From: Streptomyces sp. NRRL F-2664
GTDB taxonomy: Bacteria; Actinomycetota; Actinomycetes; Streptomycetales; Streptomycetaceae
NCBI RefSeq assembly: GCF_000719345.1
Contig: NZ_JOFX01000004.1
Location: 186,001 to 250,000 of the forward strand
Length of the DNA: 64,000 nucleotides
Direction: 5' to 3'
Part shown: positions 15,867 through 24,496 of the stretch, in pieces
Layout of the letters: each line of letters opens with the position of its first letter
Position numbering within the stretch: position 1 is the stretch's first letter
The notes under the pieces: model-generated
Told to the model about the DNA's origin: nothing
The model's database searches: none
The model's input: the letters and a program-made list of their open reading frames with translations, nothing else
Position numbers and translations under genes: made by a program

Positions 15867-17837
15867 TCAGCCGATCTTCACGGTCTTCTGGACGGTGGTT
15901 TGGTCGATGTCGGACGTACGGACGGTCACGTCGATGCGCCATTCGCCGGCCAGCGGCAGTTGGACGCCGGATGCGGTCCAGTGGCCGGGGCCGGCCCGGT
16001 CGGGCAGGACCGGCAGCGGGCCGATGTCCTTGGCCGGCAGGGTGAAGGCGACTTTGATCTCAGGGAGGTCGAGGGGTCCCTGCCTATCGGCGCCCTCCGC
16101 CCAGAGGTGGAGGGTGTTCGCGCCGACCCGCCCCGGGTCGAGCTCCAGCCGGACGGACCCCTTGCCGTTCGGCCCGCGTGTGTCGAACGGCAGAGTGATC
16201 TTCACGGCGCGGTCGGGGACGGCAGGAGCGGCGGAGCCCCGGGCCGCCTCCCGCTCGACGGTACGCCCGGGCTCGGTGCTGGTGAGGATCGTGGTCACGA
16301 CAAGCAGGACCACGGCAATCGCTGCCTCGGCGAGGACCGAGCGCCGCAGACCCGCACGGTCGGGATCAGCGTTGCGCATCCGCTTCTCGCGGGCGTTTTC
16401 CAGGGCGGCCCGCTGCCGGGCCAGCTGGGCGGCCCGCTCCGGGTCGGCGGGGACAGCGACGGCGGCAGCCGGCTCTGTTTCACGTGAAACAACAGCCTCT
16501 GTTTCACGTGAAACATCGTCGGCCGCAGCCGCGGCCGCCTGCAGGCCTGCCTCCGCAGGAAGGTCGGAGAGACGAGCGGTCCACTTCCGCGACAGGTACG
16601 CCACGCCCAGGAGGACCGCCACCAGGGCGACCTTGAGGAGCAGCAGCCGCCCGTATGCGGTGTCGGTGAGGGCGGGCCAGCTGCCGGTCTGCCGCCAGGC
16701 CTGGTACACCCCGGTGACAGCCAGGACCACCACGCTGACGAAGGCGACCCGGGAGAACCGCCGGACCGCCGAACGCTCGATCCCGGAAGACTTGTGCAGG
16801 GCGACGAGCAGTGCACAGAGGCCACCGAGCCACGTGGCGACAGCCAGCAGGTGCAGGATGTCGGCGGGCATGGCCAGGCCGGGCTGAATACCGGTGGATG
16901 CGTGCTCGGACAAGGCCCAGGTCGCCGCGATACCACCGGAGATCACGGCGCCCCCGATGGCCAGGCCGAAGGTGAGATCGCTCGTGTCCTTGGCATCCTC
17001 CTCGGTCACCGGGTGCTGCTGACGGCGGGCGTACACGCCGAAGAGGACCGCGACGAAGAGGGCAGCCGCACCCAGCAGGAGAAGCCGGGAGACCAGCGAC
17101 GCGCCGGTCTTGGTCTCCAGGACCGCCCTGAGCCCGTCCAGGTCGAAGGCGTCCGCGAACCGTCCCGACCCCGTGTACGGAGTCCGGAGTACCAGCATCG
17201 CGAGAGTGGCGGTGGTCAGGGTGACCCAGGCCCGGACGACGAGCTTCTGCAGCGGCCGCTCGGCGGCGCCGCGGCGCCAGCACAGCAGGACGAAGGCCGC
17301 ACCGCCCACCAGGACGGTGAAGCCGGCGTATGCGGCGTAGCGGGCGATGCCGTAGGCGATCCCCATGGGGCCACCGCCCGCCGATGCCGTGGGGAGGGAC
17401 ACCTCGGTGGCCGAGGGCGCGCCGATGGAGAAGGTGAACGCGCCGGAGATCGGGTGGCTGTCGGCCGAGACGGCCTGCCACGCGACCGTGTAGGTGCCAT
17501 GGGGCAGGCCGGAGTGCAGGGCCGTGCCATAGCGGACGGTGCTTCCGCTGCACATGTCGCGCAGCTCACCGGTGTCCACCCGCCGGCCCTGCGGGTCGAG
17601 AACGCGGATCGAATCGTCACCCATGGCCACTTGCTCCGAGAAGGACAGGGTGACCTGAGCGGGTGCCGTGGCGACCACCGCCCCGTCCGTGGGGTCGCTC
17701 GCGGTCAGTGCGGCGTGAGCCGTGGCCGGTGCGGCCGCGGTGAAAAGGGTCGCCAGCAGGGCTGCGAGGACCAGCGCGAGCCGCGGCAGCAATGCCGTGG
17801 CCCGGGCCCGGGCCGTGGAGGGGGCGGTGGCCGTCAT
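15867..17837 (-). CDS. CopC-CopD fusion copper resistance/transport protein
   Basis: A 656-residue protein. A signal peptide (about residues 1-41) ends at AHAALTASDPTDG, which puts a copper-binding His at the mature N-terminus. The CopC domain runs to about residue 140 and includes SADSHPISGAFTFSIG. A CopD-like membrane domain with about eight segments spans residues 160-430. A linker follows, then another helix and an extracellular beta domain at the C-terminus. The linker, at about residues 445-458, is encoded by two parS sites, both read as VSRET. It sits between ecuC and dtpA with short gaps, as in the S. lividans copper cluster, and probably moves or hands over copper across the membrane. 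Confidence 0.9.
   Translation of the reverse strand: MTATAPSTARARATALLPRLALVLAALLATLFTAAAPATAHAALTASDPTDGAVVATAPAQVTLSFSEQVAMGDDSIRVLDPQGRRVDTGELRDMCSGSTVRYGTALHSGLPHGTYTVAWQAVSADSHPISGAFTFSIGAPSATEVSLPTASAGGGPMGIAYGIARYAAYAGFTVLVGGAAFVLLCWRRGAAERPLQKLVVRAWVTLTTATLAMLVLRTPYTGSGRFADAFDLDGLRAVLETKTGASLVSRLLLLGAAALFVAVLFGVYARRQQHPVTEEDAKDTSDLTFGLAIGGAVISGGIAATWALSEHASTGIQPGLAMPADILHLLAVATWLGGLCALLVALHKSSGIERSAVRRFSRVAFVSVVVLAVTGVYQAWRQTGSWPALTDTAYGRLLLLKVALVAVLLGVAYLSRKWTARLSDLPAEAGLQAAAAAADDVSRETEAVVSRETEPAAAVAVPADPERAAQLARQRAALENAREKRMRNADPDRAGLRRSVLAEAAIAVVLLVVTTILTSTEPGRTVEREAARGSAAPAVPDRAVKITLPFDTRGPNGKGSVRLELDPGRVGANTLHLWAEGADRQGPLDLPEIKVAFTLPAKDIGPLPVLPDRAGPGHWTASGVQLPLAGEWRIDVTVRTSDIDQTTVQKTVKIG
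16477..16490. other. parS site 4 (within copC-copD)
   Basis: Perfect GTTTCACGTGAAAC in the cytoplasmic linker coding region of the CopC-CopD gene, read as VSRET on the coding strand. Confidence 0.95.
16501..16514. other. parS site 5 (within copC-copD)
   Basis: Second perfect GTTTCACGTGAAAC in the same linker, 24 bp from site 4, again read as VSRET. The two lie eight codons apart. Confidence 0.95.
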
Positions 17838-17858
17838 GGCGTGTCAGTCCTCGATCGG

Positions 17859-18338
17859 TCAGTGGCCGTTGTGGCCCGTGGAGGTCGGAGCCTGCGCGTT
17901 GTACGTGCGTTCCTTCACGTCCAGCTCGACCTTGACGGAGCCGGCCTTCTCGAAGCGGAGCTCGACAGTGACCTTGTCGCCCACCTTGGGAGTGTTCTTC
18001 AGCCCCATGAACATGATGTGGTTGCCGCCGCGCTCCAGCCGGAGCTCGCCGTTCGCCGGCACGTCCATCGAGGGGACCTGCTGCATCTTCTGGTCCTTGG
18101 TCTCGTGGATCTGGAGATCGTCCGAGAGCGGGGACGTGGCGCCGGTGAGCTTGTCGGCCGTGCCGGAGCCGTTCTCGATGACCATGAAGCCGCCGGCCAT
18201 CTTGTCGTTGACCGGCTGTGGCATGAAGGCGCCGGTGACGCTGACCTTCGGCTCGCCGGCGCCGGAGCAACCGGATATGGCGAGTGCTGCCGTCAGGGAG
18301 AGGGCGGTGGCGAGGGTGCGGGTGGTGCGGGCGTTCAC
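17859..18338 (-). CDS. ecuC: Extracellular copper chaperone, PCuAC family (ECuC)
   Basis: A 159-residue lipoprotein. The signal peptide ends in a lipobox (LAISGC), anchoring it outside the membrane. The mature part is one PCuAC domain with the copper-binding series of His and Met residues: IHETKDQKM, then a further Met, then GNHIMFMG. It ends in a short His-containing tail (TGHNGH). The GTG start at 18338 overlaps the sco stop as GTGA, so the two chaperones are translationally coupled. Members accept Cu(I) outside the cell and pass it to Sco. Confidence 0.93.
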   Translation of the reverse strand: MNARTTRTLATALSLTAALAISGCSGAGEPKVSVTGAFMPQPVNDKMAGGFMVIENGSGTADKLTGATSPLSDDLQIHETKDQKMQQVPSMDVPANGELRLERGGNHIMFMGLKNTPKVGDKVTVELRFEKAGSVKVELDVKERTYNAQAPTSTGHNGH

Positions 18339-18991
18339 GGGTTCTCCCCCTTGATGAGCTTCGGCAGGTCCTTGGCGTAGTCGTCGACGCTCGTGCCCTC
18401 GCCGTAGAGGACGTAGCCCTCGTCGGTCTTGGGCGAGAACGCGATGACCTGCGCGCCGTGCATGGAGACGACGCTGCCGTCCGCCTCCTTCTTCGCAGGG
18501 TCGATGCCGATGCCGAGGGTGCGGGCCGCGGCCTGGATGGTCGCGAAGTCCCCGGTGAGTCCGATGAAGGACGGGTCCTGCGCCTTGAGCCACGGGCCGA
18601 GGGACTCGGGAGTGTCCCGTTCGGGGTCGGTGGTGACGAAGACGACCCGGAGGTTGTCCTGGTCCTCCTTGGGGAGGCCCTTCTTCGCGACGGCGATGTT
18701 GCTCATCGTCAGCGGGCACACGTCGGGGCAGTTGGTGTAGCCGAAGTAGATGAGCGTCGGCCTGCCCTTGGTCTGCTCCTTGAGGTTCCACGGCTTGCCG
18801 GTGGTGTCCGTCAGGACGAGCTCCGGCTTGTTGAAGGGGCGGTCCAGGACGGTGGCGGCCTTGTTGCCGCTCTGGCCGCCGGAGATCTGGGTGATCCCGC
18901 TGCTCTTGGCGGGTTCGTCGCCGCTGCAGGCGGTGAGGGTGAGTACGGCAGCGGCAAGGAGCGCGGCGGCCGTCACACGTGTGGTGCGCAT
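18335..18991 (-). CDS. sco: Sco1/SenC copper metallochaperone
   Basis: A 218-residue lipoprotein (lipobox LTLTAC near residue 21) with a thioredoxin-like domain. The copper-binding CxxxC motif is in YTNCPDVCP, and the distal ligand His is in VSMHGAQVIAF. In Streptomyces, Sco supplies copper for cytochrome oxidase assembly and for the radical oxidase GlxA needed in development. The ATG at 18991 follows AGGGAC and leads straight into the signal peptide; an upstream in-frame ATG at 19108 would overlap the YcnI gene. It is coupled to ecuC. Confidence 0.93.
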   Translation of the reverse strand: MRTTRVTAAALLAAAVLTLTACSGDEPAKSSGITQISGGQSGNKAATVLDRPFNKPELVLTDTTGKPWNLKEQTKGRPTLIYFGYTNCPDVCPLTMSNIAVAKKGLPKEDQDNLRVVFVTTDPERDTPESLGPWLKAQDPSFIGLTGDFATIQAAARTLGIGIDPAKKEADGSVVSMHGAQVIAFSPKTDEGYVLYGEGTSVDDYAKDLPKLIKGENP

Positions 18992-19067
18992 GGAGAGATG
19001 TCCCTGGGATCGGGGATGTGGGGATGCTGGGGAGGTAGGGAGCGACAGCGCCCGCAGGCGTCGCACG

Positions 19068-19799
19068 TCAGGCCGAGCGGCGGCGTGAGGCGACGCCGAA
19101 GGCGACACCGCCGAGTCCGACGACGATGCCGGCGATGGCGAGGACGCGCGCCGTGGTGTCGGAGCCCTGGTCGGCGGAGCCCTCGTGGGCGTGCCCCGCG
19201 TTCTTTCCGGCGTCCTCCCCGGCGTTCTTCGCCTCGCCCGCCGCGCCGCCGGCGTGGTGGTCGTCGCCCTTCGCGGCGGTCAGCTTCAGCACGGGCGCCG
19301 GGGTCTGCGGCTCCGGGGCACCTTCCGCGGCCTCCTCGATCCAGCGCACGACCTCGTTGTTGTCGTAGGTCTGGATCGCCTTGAAGACCATCTGGTCGGC
19401 GTTCTCCGGGAGCTTGCCGACGGAGACCGGGAACTGCTGGAACATGCCCGGACCGATCTTCCCGCCGGACCACGTCACCTTGGTGACGACCTCGCCCACC
19501 TGCCTGCCGTGCACGGTGAGCGGCTTGTCGAGCTTGGTCTTCTCGACGTTCACGGTCCAGCCGGGGACCTCCTGCGGCATGACGGACGTGAGGGGCTGGT
19601 CGACCGGGAAGTTGACCTCGAGCTGGGTGGTCGAGGCGTTGTCGCGCTCGTTGGGGACCTTGAAGTTGAGCGTCGCGTAGCCGCCCTTGGCCGCTTCACC
19701 GATCGGCTGCACACCGACGTGTGCGAAGGCCGGGCCCGAGAGGACGAGGACGGAGCCGGCGGCGACGGCGGCGGCGAAGGAGACGCGAGAGGTCTTCAT
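19068..19799 (-). CDS. YcnI-family (DUF1775) copper-binding protein
   Basis: A 243-residue exported protein. A signal peptide ends at AFAHVGVQP, which puts a His at the mature N-terminus, the copper ligand of YcnI proteins. The DUF1775 beta domain runs to about residue 165 (MPQEVPGWTVNVEK, TWSGGKIGPGMFQQFPV). A low-complexity, His/Asp-containing linker follows (GDDHHAGG, GHAHEG), and a C-terminal membrane helix with RRRSA anchors the protein. ATG at 19799 is chosen because the signal peptide starts there. It heads the copper cluster and probably binds copper at the cell surface. Confidence 0.9.
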   Translation of the reverse strand: MKTSRVSFAAAVAAGSVLVLSGPAFAHVGVQPIGEAAKGGYATLNFKVPNERDNASTTQLEVNFPVDQPLTSVMPQEVPGWTVNVEKTKLDKPLTVHGRQVGEVVTKVTWSGGKIGPGMFQQFPVSVGKLPENADQMVFKAIQTYDNNEVVRWIEEAAEGAPEPQTPAPVLKLTAAKGDDHHAGGAAGEAKNAGEDAGKNAGHAHEGSADQGSDTTARVLAIAGIVVGLGGVAFGVASRRRSA

Positions 19800-19907
19800 G
19801 GCAGAAACACTCCACGGAAGCAGGGTGGCGGTTGCTCCGCGCACGGGCGCGCGCGGAGTACGCGGCACCGGTGCTCCCGGGTGCGTTCCCGGGGAGTGGT
19901 TGCCGCG

Positions 19908-20723
19908 TCAGGCTGCGAGGGCGAACGCCGCGGGCGGCCCACGGCGGATCACCGTGTGCTGGAGTGCTTCTCGCCCCGTGGAGGCCGCGGGGTCGGTCCC
20001 GCTCCGGCGGCCGGTCCGCGGGGTGCGGGAGGGTGCGCCGAGTCCGGCGCCGAGGACCCGCACGAAGGCCAGTGCAACACGCAGCGGGCGCATCGGAGCG
20101 ACCTCGGCGCTGAGCCGGGACAGTTCGACGAGCCGGGAGAGCGCAGCGTCGCCGCGGCCGAGGAGCCAGCCTGCGACGAGCGCCGCCAGCAGGTGGCCGA
20201 GCAGCATGGACGGGCTGAGCAGACCGGTCTCGGGGGCGGTGGTCACGGCCCGGGCCAGGTGTCCGTGGGCGCCGTGGCCCTGCTCCGCGACCTGCCCGGC
20301 CAGGGCGTCCGGGTCCAGGCCCGCGGACTCCAGGATCCGACGGGCGTCGGCCGGGCTCAGCGGTACCGAGTTGCCCCCGCACACCAGTCGGGCGGCCAGT
20401 TCCGCGAGCGAGGCGTCGGAGGTGCCGCCGGGCGCCCGGGTGGCCGCCGCGGTGTGCTGGCCGAGCCCGAAGAGGGCATGCAGGGAGAGCTGCCCGGCGG
20501 TGAGCCCGGCGGCGAGGCCGGGCAGGGTCCGGCGCCGGCCCGCAAGCGGGGCCGCGATCGCGAAGACGGCGAGGAAACCGATGCACAGGGACCACCAGGG
20601 CACGGTGGCGCAGGACGCCAGCGCGTGCCCGGCCCCGGACAGCACGACACAGACCGCGGTGAACACCGCGGCCCGGATCAGCCGGAGGTCGGCTCCGGCG
20701 TGCGTCGCGTGGGGGTCGGACAT
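19908..20723 (-). CDS. Multi-pass membrane protein of unknown function
   Basis: A 271-residue protein that I do not recognise. It has about four to five hydrophobic segments: near residues 15-35, 43-60, 65-85 and 165-185. Histidines are scattered through it (MSDPHATHAG, SLHALFGLGQH, EQGHGAHGHLA), which fits metal handling but proves nothing. A long loop lies between the third and fourth segments. The ATG at 20723 is chosen; the upstream in-frame stretch has no membrane or family character. It lies 108 bp before ycnI on the same strand, so it is probably the first gene of the copper cluster. Confidence 0.75.
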   Translation of the reverse strand: MSDPHATHAGADLRLIRAAVFTAVCVVLSGAGHALASCATVPWWSLCIGFLAVFAIAAPLAGRRRTLPGLAAGLTAGQLSLHALFGLGQHTAAATRAPGGTSDASLAELAARLVCGGNSVPLSPADARRILESAGLDPDALAGQVAEQGHGAHGHLARAVTTAPETGLLSPSMLLGHLLAALVAGWLLGRGDAALSRLVELSRLSAEVAPMRPLRVALAFVRVLGAGLGAPSRTPRTGRRSGTDPAASTGREALQHTVIRRGPPAAFALAA

Positions 20724-20959
20724 GGCCGGGTCATCATCGCACTGCCGTTGTGCCGTCCATACGGCAGGTCCGGAAGGTCCGCATCGGCCCACTCTGCGCC
20801 TGATCCCGCAGGGCCCCGCCAGCCCTCTGCAGCTCCCCCCGCCGCACGCCCACCGCATACACCGCTGCCCCGGGAACTGCATCCGCCGGACGGGCGCAAT
20901 GGCGCCCCGGACGGCCGAAGGGCGCTTACGGCCCCTCGCGGGCGGCAATAGGTAACCGT

Positions 20960-21403
20960 ATGAGCATCTGGTGGTCTCTCCACTTGAGGCGCGAAGCCGC
21001 GAGCGTGTCGCTCGCCAGGCGACTGCTGCTGGGGACGATGGAGACCGCGGGGGTGGACCCGGACATCTCCTTCGACCTCTCGGTGGCGCTGACCGAGGCC
21101 TGTGCGAACGCGGTGGAGCACGGCGGGGGCGGAGACGTCCCGGAGGGGACCGAGGCGTATCACGTCACGGCCTACCTGGACGGGGACTGCTGCCGGATCG
21201 AGGTGACCGACTCGGGGCCGGGCTTCCCGGCCGCCACGGCGGCCCATCGCAGACCCGCCCTGGCCGAGCACGGCCGGGGCCTGCACCTGATCGCCGAGCT
21301 CTCCGACCACGCCCTCTTCGGCAACCGGCCCGGCCGCGGAGCCGTGGTGAGCTTCGACAAGATGCTCAAGTGGCGTGACGGCGCCCTGCTGAAGGTGTCC
21401 TAG
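20960..21403 (+). CDS. RsbW-like HATPase (anti-sigma/serine kinase family)
   Basis: A 147-residue GHKL ATPase of the RsbW/SpoIIAB type. The N-box is ALTEACANAVEHG, the G1 box is VTDSGPGFP, and the G2 region is HGRGLHLIAEL. Such proteins in Streptomyces bind and inhibit sigma factors of the SigB/F/G group or phosphorylate anti-anti-sigma proteins. No partner gene is adjacent, so it works with distant targets. A TAGGTA sequence 5 nt before the ATG hints at a leaderless or very short leader. It is convergent with pepP, with a hairpin between. Confidence 0.88.
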   Translation: MSIWWSLHLRREAASVSLARRLLLGTMETAGVDPDISFDLSVALTEACANAVEHGGGGDVPEGTEAYHVTAYLDGDCCRIEVTDSGPGFPAATAAHRRPALAEHGRGLHLIAELSDHALFGNRPGRGAVVSFDKMLKWRDGALLKVS

Positions 21404-21417
21404 GAGGCCGATGCGCC

Positions 21418-21452
21418 GGTGGGCGGGACCCCGCCAGGGGATCCCGCCCACC
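21418..21452. terminator. Hairpin between convergent genes
   Basis: GGTGGGCGGGA (21418-21428) pairs with TCCCGCCCACC (21442-21452). An inner CCCC-GCCA-GGGG extends the stem past a single bulged base. It serves the RsbW-like gene and pepP. Confidence 0.7.
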
Positions 21453-21474
21453 GCGCAGCGCTCCGGCGCGGACG

Positions 21475-22941
21475 TCAGCCCTTCAGGCGGGCCATCCAGG
21501 CCTCGACGTCGGTGGAGGTGCGGGGCAGGCCGGCCGACAGGTTCCGGTTGCCGTCCTCGGTGACCAGGATGTCGTCCTCGATCCGCACGCCGATGCCCCG
21601 GTACTCCTCGGGCACGGTCAGGTCGTCGGCCTGGAAGTAGAGACCCGGCTCGACGGTCAGGCACATGCCCGGCTCCAGCGTCCCCTCGACGTACGCCTCG
21701 GTGCGCGCTGCGGCGCAGTCGTGGACGTCCATGCCGAGCATGTGGCCGGTGCCGTGCAGGGTCCAGCGGCGCTGCAGGCCGAGTTCCAGGACGCGCTCGA
21801 CCGGACCCTCCAGCAGACCCCACTCGACGAGCTTCTCGGCCAGCACATGCTGCGAGGCGTCGTGGAAGTCGCGGAACTTGGCACCCGGCTTGACGGCGGC
21901 GATGCCGGCTTCCTGCGACTCGTAGACCGCGTCGTAGATCTTGCGCTGGATGTCGGTGTACGTGCCGCTGATCGGCAGCGTGCGCGTGACGTCGGCGGTG
22001 TAGAGGGAGTGGGTCTCCACCCCGGCGTCGAGCAGCAGCAGGTCCCCGGAGCGGACGGCGCCGTCGTTGCGGACCCAGTGCAGGGTGCAGGCGTGCGCGC
22101 CCGCGGCGCAGATCGAGCCGTAGCCGACGTCGTTGCCCTCGACGCGGGCGCGCAGGAAGAAGGTGCCTTCGATGTAGCGCTCGGACGTCGCCTCGGCCTT
22201 GTCGAGGACCCTCACGACATCCTCGAAGCCGCGGACGGTGGAGTCGACGGCCTTCTGCAGCTCGCCGATCTCGAACGCGTCCTTCACCGCACGGGCCTCG
22301 GAGAGGTAGACGCGCAGTTCCTCGTCGCGCTCCTTGGTCACCTTGTCGGTGAGGGCCGCCTCGATGACCGCGTCGTGGCCGCGCACGTTGCGGACCGGGC
22401 CCTCGGCCTCGGTGAGGGCCTCGGCGAGTTCGCGGACGTCCTTCGCGGGGATGCCCAGGAGCTGCTCGGCCTCGGCGAGGGAGTGGCGGCGGCCGACCCA
22501 CAGCTCGCCCTGGCCGGAGAGCCAGAACTCGCCGTTCTCCCGGTCGGAGCGCGGCAGCAGGTAGATGGTCGCGGTGTGCCCGGTCGCGCCGGTCGGCTCC
22601 AGGACCAGGACGCCGTTCTCGGTCTGGTCGCCGGTCAGGTACGCGTACTCGGTCGAGGCGCGGAAGGGGTACTCGGTGTCGTTCGAGCGGGTCTTCAGAC
22701 GTCCCGCGGGGATCACCAGGCGCTCGCCGGGGAAGCGCTCGGACAGCGCGGCACGCCGGGCGGCGGTGTGCGCGGCCTGCGCGATCGGCTCCAGGCCGTG
22801 CAGCTCGGTGTCGGCCCAACCCGTGCGCATGTTCTCGGCGAGTTCGTCGCTGACGCCCGGGTACAGACCGTTCTTGCGCTGCTTGTGCGTCTTCTGGGGC
22901 TGCTCTTCTTCCGGGGTCTCCGGGGTGAGCTCGTCAGCCAC
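21475..22941 (-). CDS. Aminopeptidase P family protein (Xaa-Pro aminopeptidase)
   Basis: A 488-residue M24B metallopeptidase that removes an N-terminal residue before proline. The N-terminal aminopeptidase P domain (residues about 60-200) includes YPFRASTEYAYLTGDQ. The catalytic domain carries the metal ligands in order: Asp in LLLDAGVET, Asp in YTADVTRT, His in GTGHMLGMDVHD, Glu in TVEPGLY and Glu in RIEDDILVT. The GTG at 22941 has a good ribosome site (TGAGGAGAAG). It is a cytoplasmic housekeeping peptidase, monocistronic as far as can be seen. Confidence 0.95.
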   Translation of the reverse strand: MADELTPETPEEEQPQKTHKQRKNGLYPGVSDELAENMRTGWADTELHGLEPIAQAAHTAARRAALSERFPGERLVIPAGRLKTRSNDTEYPFRASTEYAYLTGDQTENGVLVLEPTGATGHTATIYLLPRSDRENGEFWLSGQGELWVGRRHSLAEAEQLLGIPAKDVRELAEALTEAEGPVRNVRGHDAVIEAALTDKVTKERDEELRVYLSEARAVKDAFEIGELQKAVDSTVRGFEDVVRVLDKAEATSERYIEGTFFLRARVEGNDVGYGSICAAGAHACTLHWVRNDGAVRSGDLLLLDAGVETHSLYTADVTRTLPISGTYTDIQRKIYDAVYESQEAGIAAVKPGAKFRDFHDASQHVLAEKLVEWGLLEGPVERVLELGLQRRWTLHGTGHMLGMDVHDCAAARTEAYVEGTLEPGMCLTVEPGLYFQADDLTVPEEYRGIGVRIEDDILVTEDGNRNLSAGLPRTSTDVEAWMARLKG

Positions 22942-23059
22942 GTCTTCTCCTCAGCTACGACGGTACGGACCTGGGTGGGGACCTCGTCCATCGTATGCGT
23001 GTACGGGAAAGGCGTGGTCCGGATCATGCGGATTGTCACGGTCCGGGCCCCGCGGCGGA

Positions 23060-24496
23060 TCACTCGAAGCGCGCTGCGAGCAGCACGATGTCCTCCGGGG
23101 CGTCGGTCGGCCGGCCGTCGGGCAGCACGGTGCGCAGGATGTGGTCGCACAGGGCCGCGGGGTCCTCGCGGGCGGCCCGGGGCGCACCGGCGGCGGCGGC
23201 GTGCAGCCGTGCGTACGCCCGGTCCATGGCGTCCCCGGTGTGGCGCAGCAGCCCCTCCGTGTAGAGCAGCACCGTTTCTCCGGGTGCGGGTTCGATCTCC
23301 ATGCTGGGCGCCTCCCAGCAGGACAGCATGCCCAGCGGGGCGGAGAGCGAGGTCTCGACGTACTCGGTGCGGTGCTCGCCGATGAGCAGCGGCGGGGCGT
23401 GTCCCGCACCGGCCAGGACGATCGTGCTGCCCCGGCCGTCGGGTCGGGGGCCCGAGGCGGGTTCGCAGTAGGCGAAGAGGGCGGTGGCGCAGCGGGCCGG
23501 CTCGGTCAGCCGCAGCAGCAGTTCCAGGTCGGACAGGACGGCCACCGGGTCCTCGCCCTCCATCACGGCGTAGGCGCGCAGCGACGCGCGCAGCCGGCCC
23601 ATGGCGGCCACGGCGCTCGGGCCGGAGCCGGTGACGGAGCCGACGGCCAGTCCCAGCGCCCCTTCGGGCAGCGGCAGCGCGTCGTACCAGTCGCCTCCGC
23701 CGCGGGGGCCCGTGTGGTGGCGGGCCGCGAGCTGCACCCCGGGGATCCGGGGGAGCCGGCTGGGCAGCAGCTCTTCCGCGACCGTGGCCAGGTGGGTGCG
23801 GGATCGTTCCACCTCCAGCATCCGGGCCAGGTGCTCGGCGGCCTGCCGTACGTACAGTCCGGCGAGGTCGCGCTGGCGGTCGTTCGGCTCGGCCTGCTCG
23901 TCGTAGAGCCATACGGCCGCGCCGAGTCGGCCGGTGGCCTCGGCGGTCAGCGGGAGCGCGTAGCTGGCGGCGTAGCCGAGCCGGGCGGCGACCTCGCGGT
24001 GCCGGGGGTCCACGGGGGCGGCGAACCCGCCGGTTCCGGGGGGCGCGTCCGGTTCGGGGAGGACCTCGGAGCCGCCCTGGGCGTCGGGCAGCCCGTCGAG
24101 GATGCGTCCGTAGGAGGTCGCACTGCGCGGCACGGTCTCGATGTGGCCCAGTTCGGCGTGGCCGAGGCCGAGGCCGATTGTGGTGGTGGGGCCGAGCCCG
24201 TCGGACGGCTCCAGGACGATCAGGCCGCGGCGGGCGCCGACGAGCGCGGCCCCGGCGCGCAGGAATTCATGGAGGGAGCTGTCGAGGTCGTCGGCGCGGG
24301 CGAGCCGTTCGGTGAGCTCGTGCAGCGTAGTGAGGTCCGAGACCATGCCCGCCAGGCGGTCCTGGATGAGGCTTCCCGGTGCCGGCGGGGGAGCCGGTGC
24401 GGGGGCGGTCCGGGCGGTTGCGGGCGCCGCAGTGTGCGGTGGCGCGGTAACTGCCGGATCGATTCCAGCCACTTTCGGCAGATGCGGGGCGCTCAT
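23060..24496 (-). CDS. GAF-PP2C (SpoIIE-type) serine/threonine phosphatase
   Basis: A 478-residue protein. An Ala/Pro-rich N-terminus of about 45 residues leads to a GAF domain (roughly 55-225), a short helical linker (VERSRTHLATVAEELLPSRL) and a SpoIIE/PP2C domain to the end. The acidic metal sites are recognisable in GGGDWYDALPL and DAPEDIVLL. Such phosphatases dephosphorylate anti-anti-sigma factors in partner-switching cascades. The ATG at 24496 follows GGAAAGG; a longer in-frame reading to 24655 has weak GC3 bias and is unlikely. It sits near two RsbW-like ATPases (20960 and 27838) but not in an operon with them. Confidence 0.87.
   Translation of the reverse strand: MSAPHLPKVAGIDPAVTAPPHTAAPATARTAPAPAPPPAPGSLIQDRLAGMVSDLTTLHELTERLARADDLDSSLHEFLRAGAALVGARRGLIVLEPSDGLGPTTTIGLGLGHAELGHIETVPRSATSYGRILDGLPDAQGGSEVLPEPDAPPGTGGFAAPVDPRHREVAARLGYAASYALPLTAEATGRLGAAVWLYDEQAEPNDRQRDLAGLYVRQAAEHLARMLEVERSRTHLATVAEELLPSRLPRIPGVQLAARHHTGPRGGGDWYDALPLPEGALGLAVGSVTGSGPSAVAAMGRLRASLRAYAVMEGEDPVAVLSDLELLLRLTEPARCATALFAYCEPASGPRPDGRGSTIVLAGAGHAPPLLIGEHRTEYVETSLSAPLGMLSCWEAPSMEIEPAPGETVLLYTEGLLRHTGDAMDRAYARLHAAAAGAPRAAREDPAALCDHILRTVLPDGRPTDAPEDIVLLAARFE

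Noticed and set aside
19908..20948. Longer 346-residue form of the unknown membrane protein
   Set aside because: The first 75 residues are Arg/Cys-rich without membrane or family character, and the ATG at 20723 begins the plausible protein.
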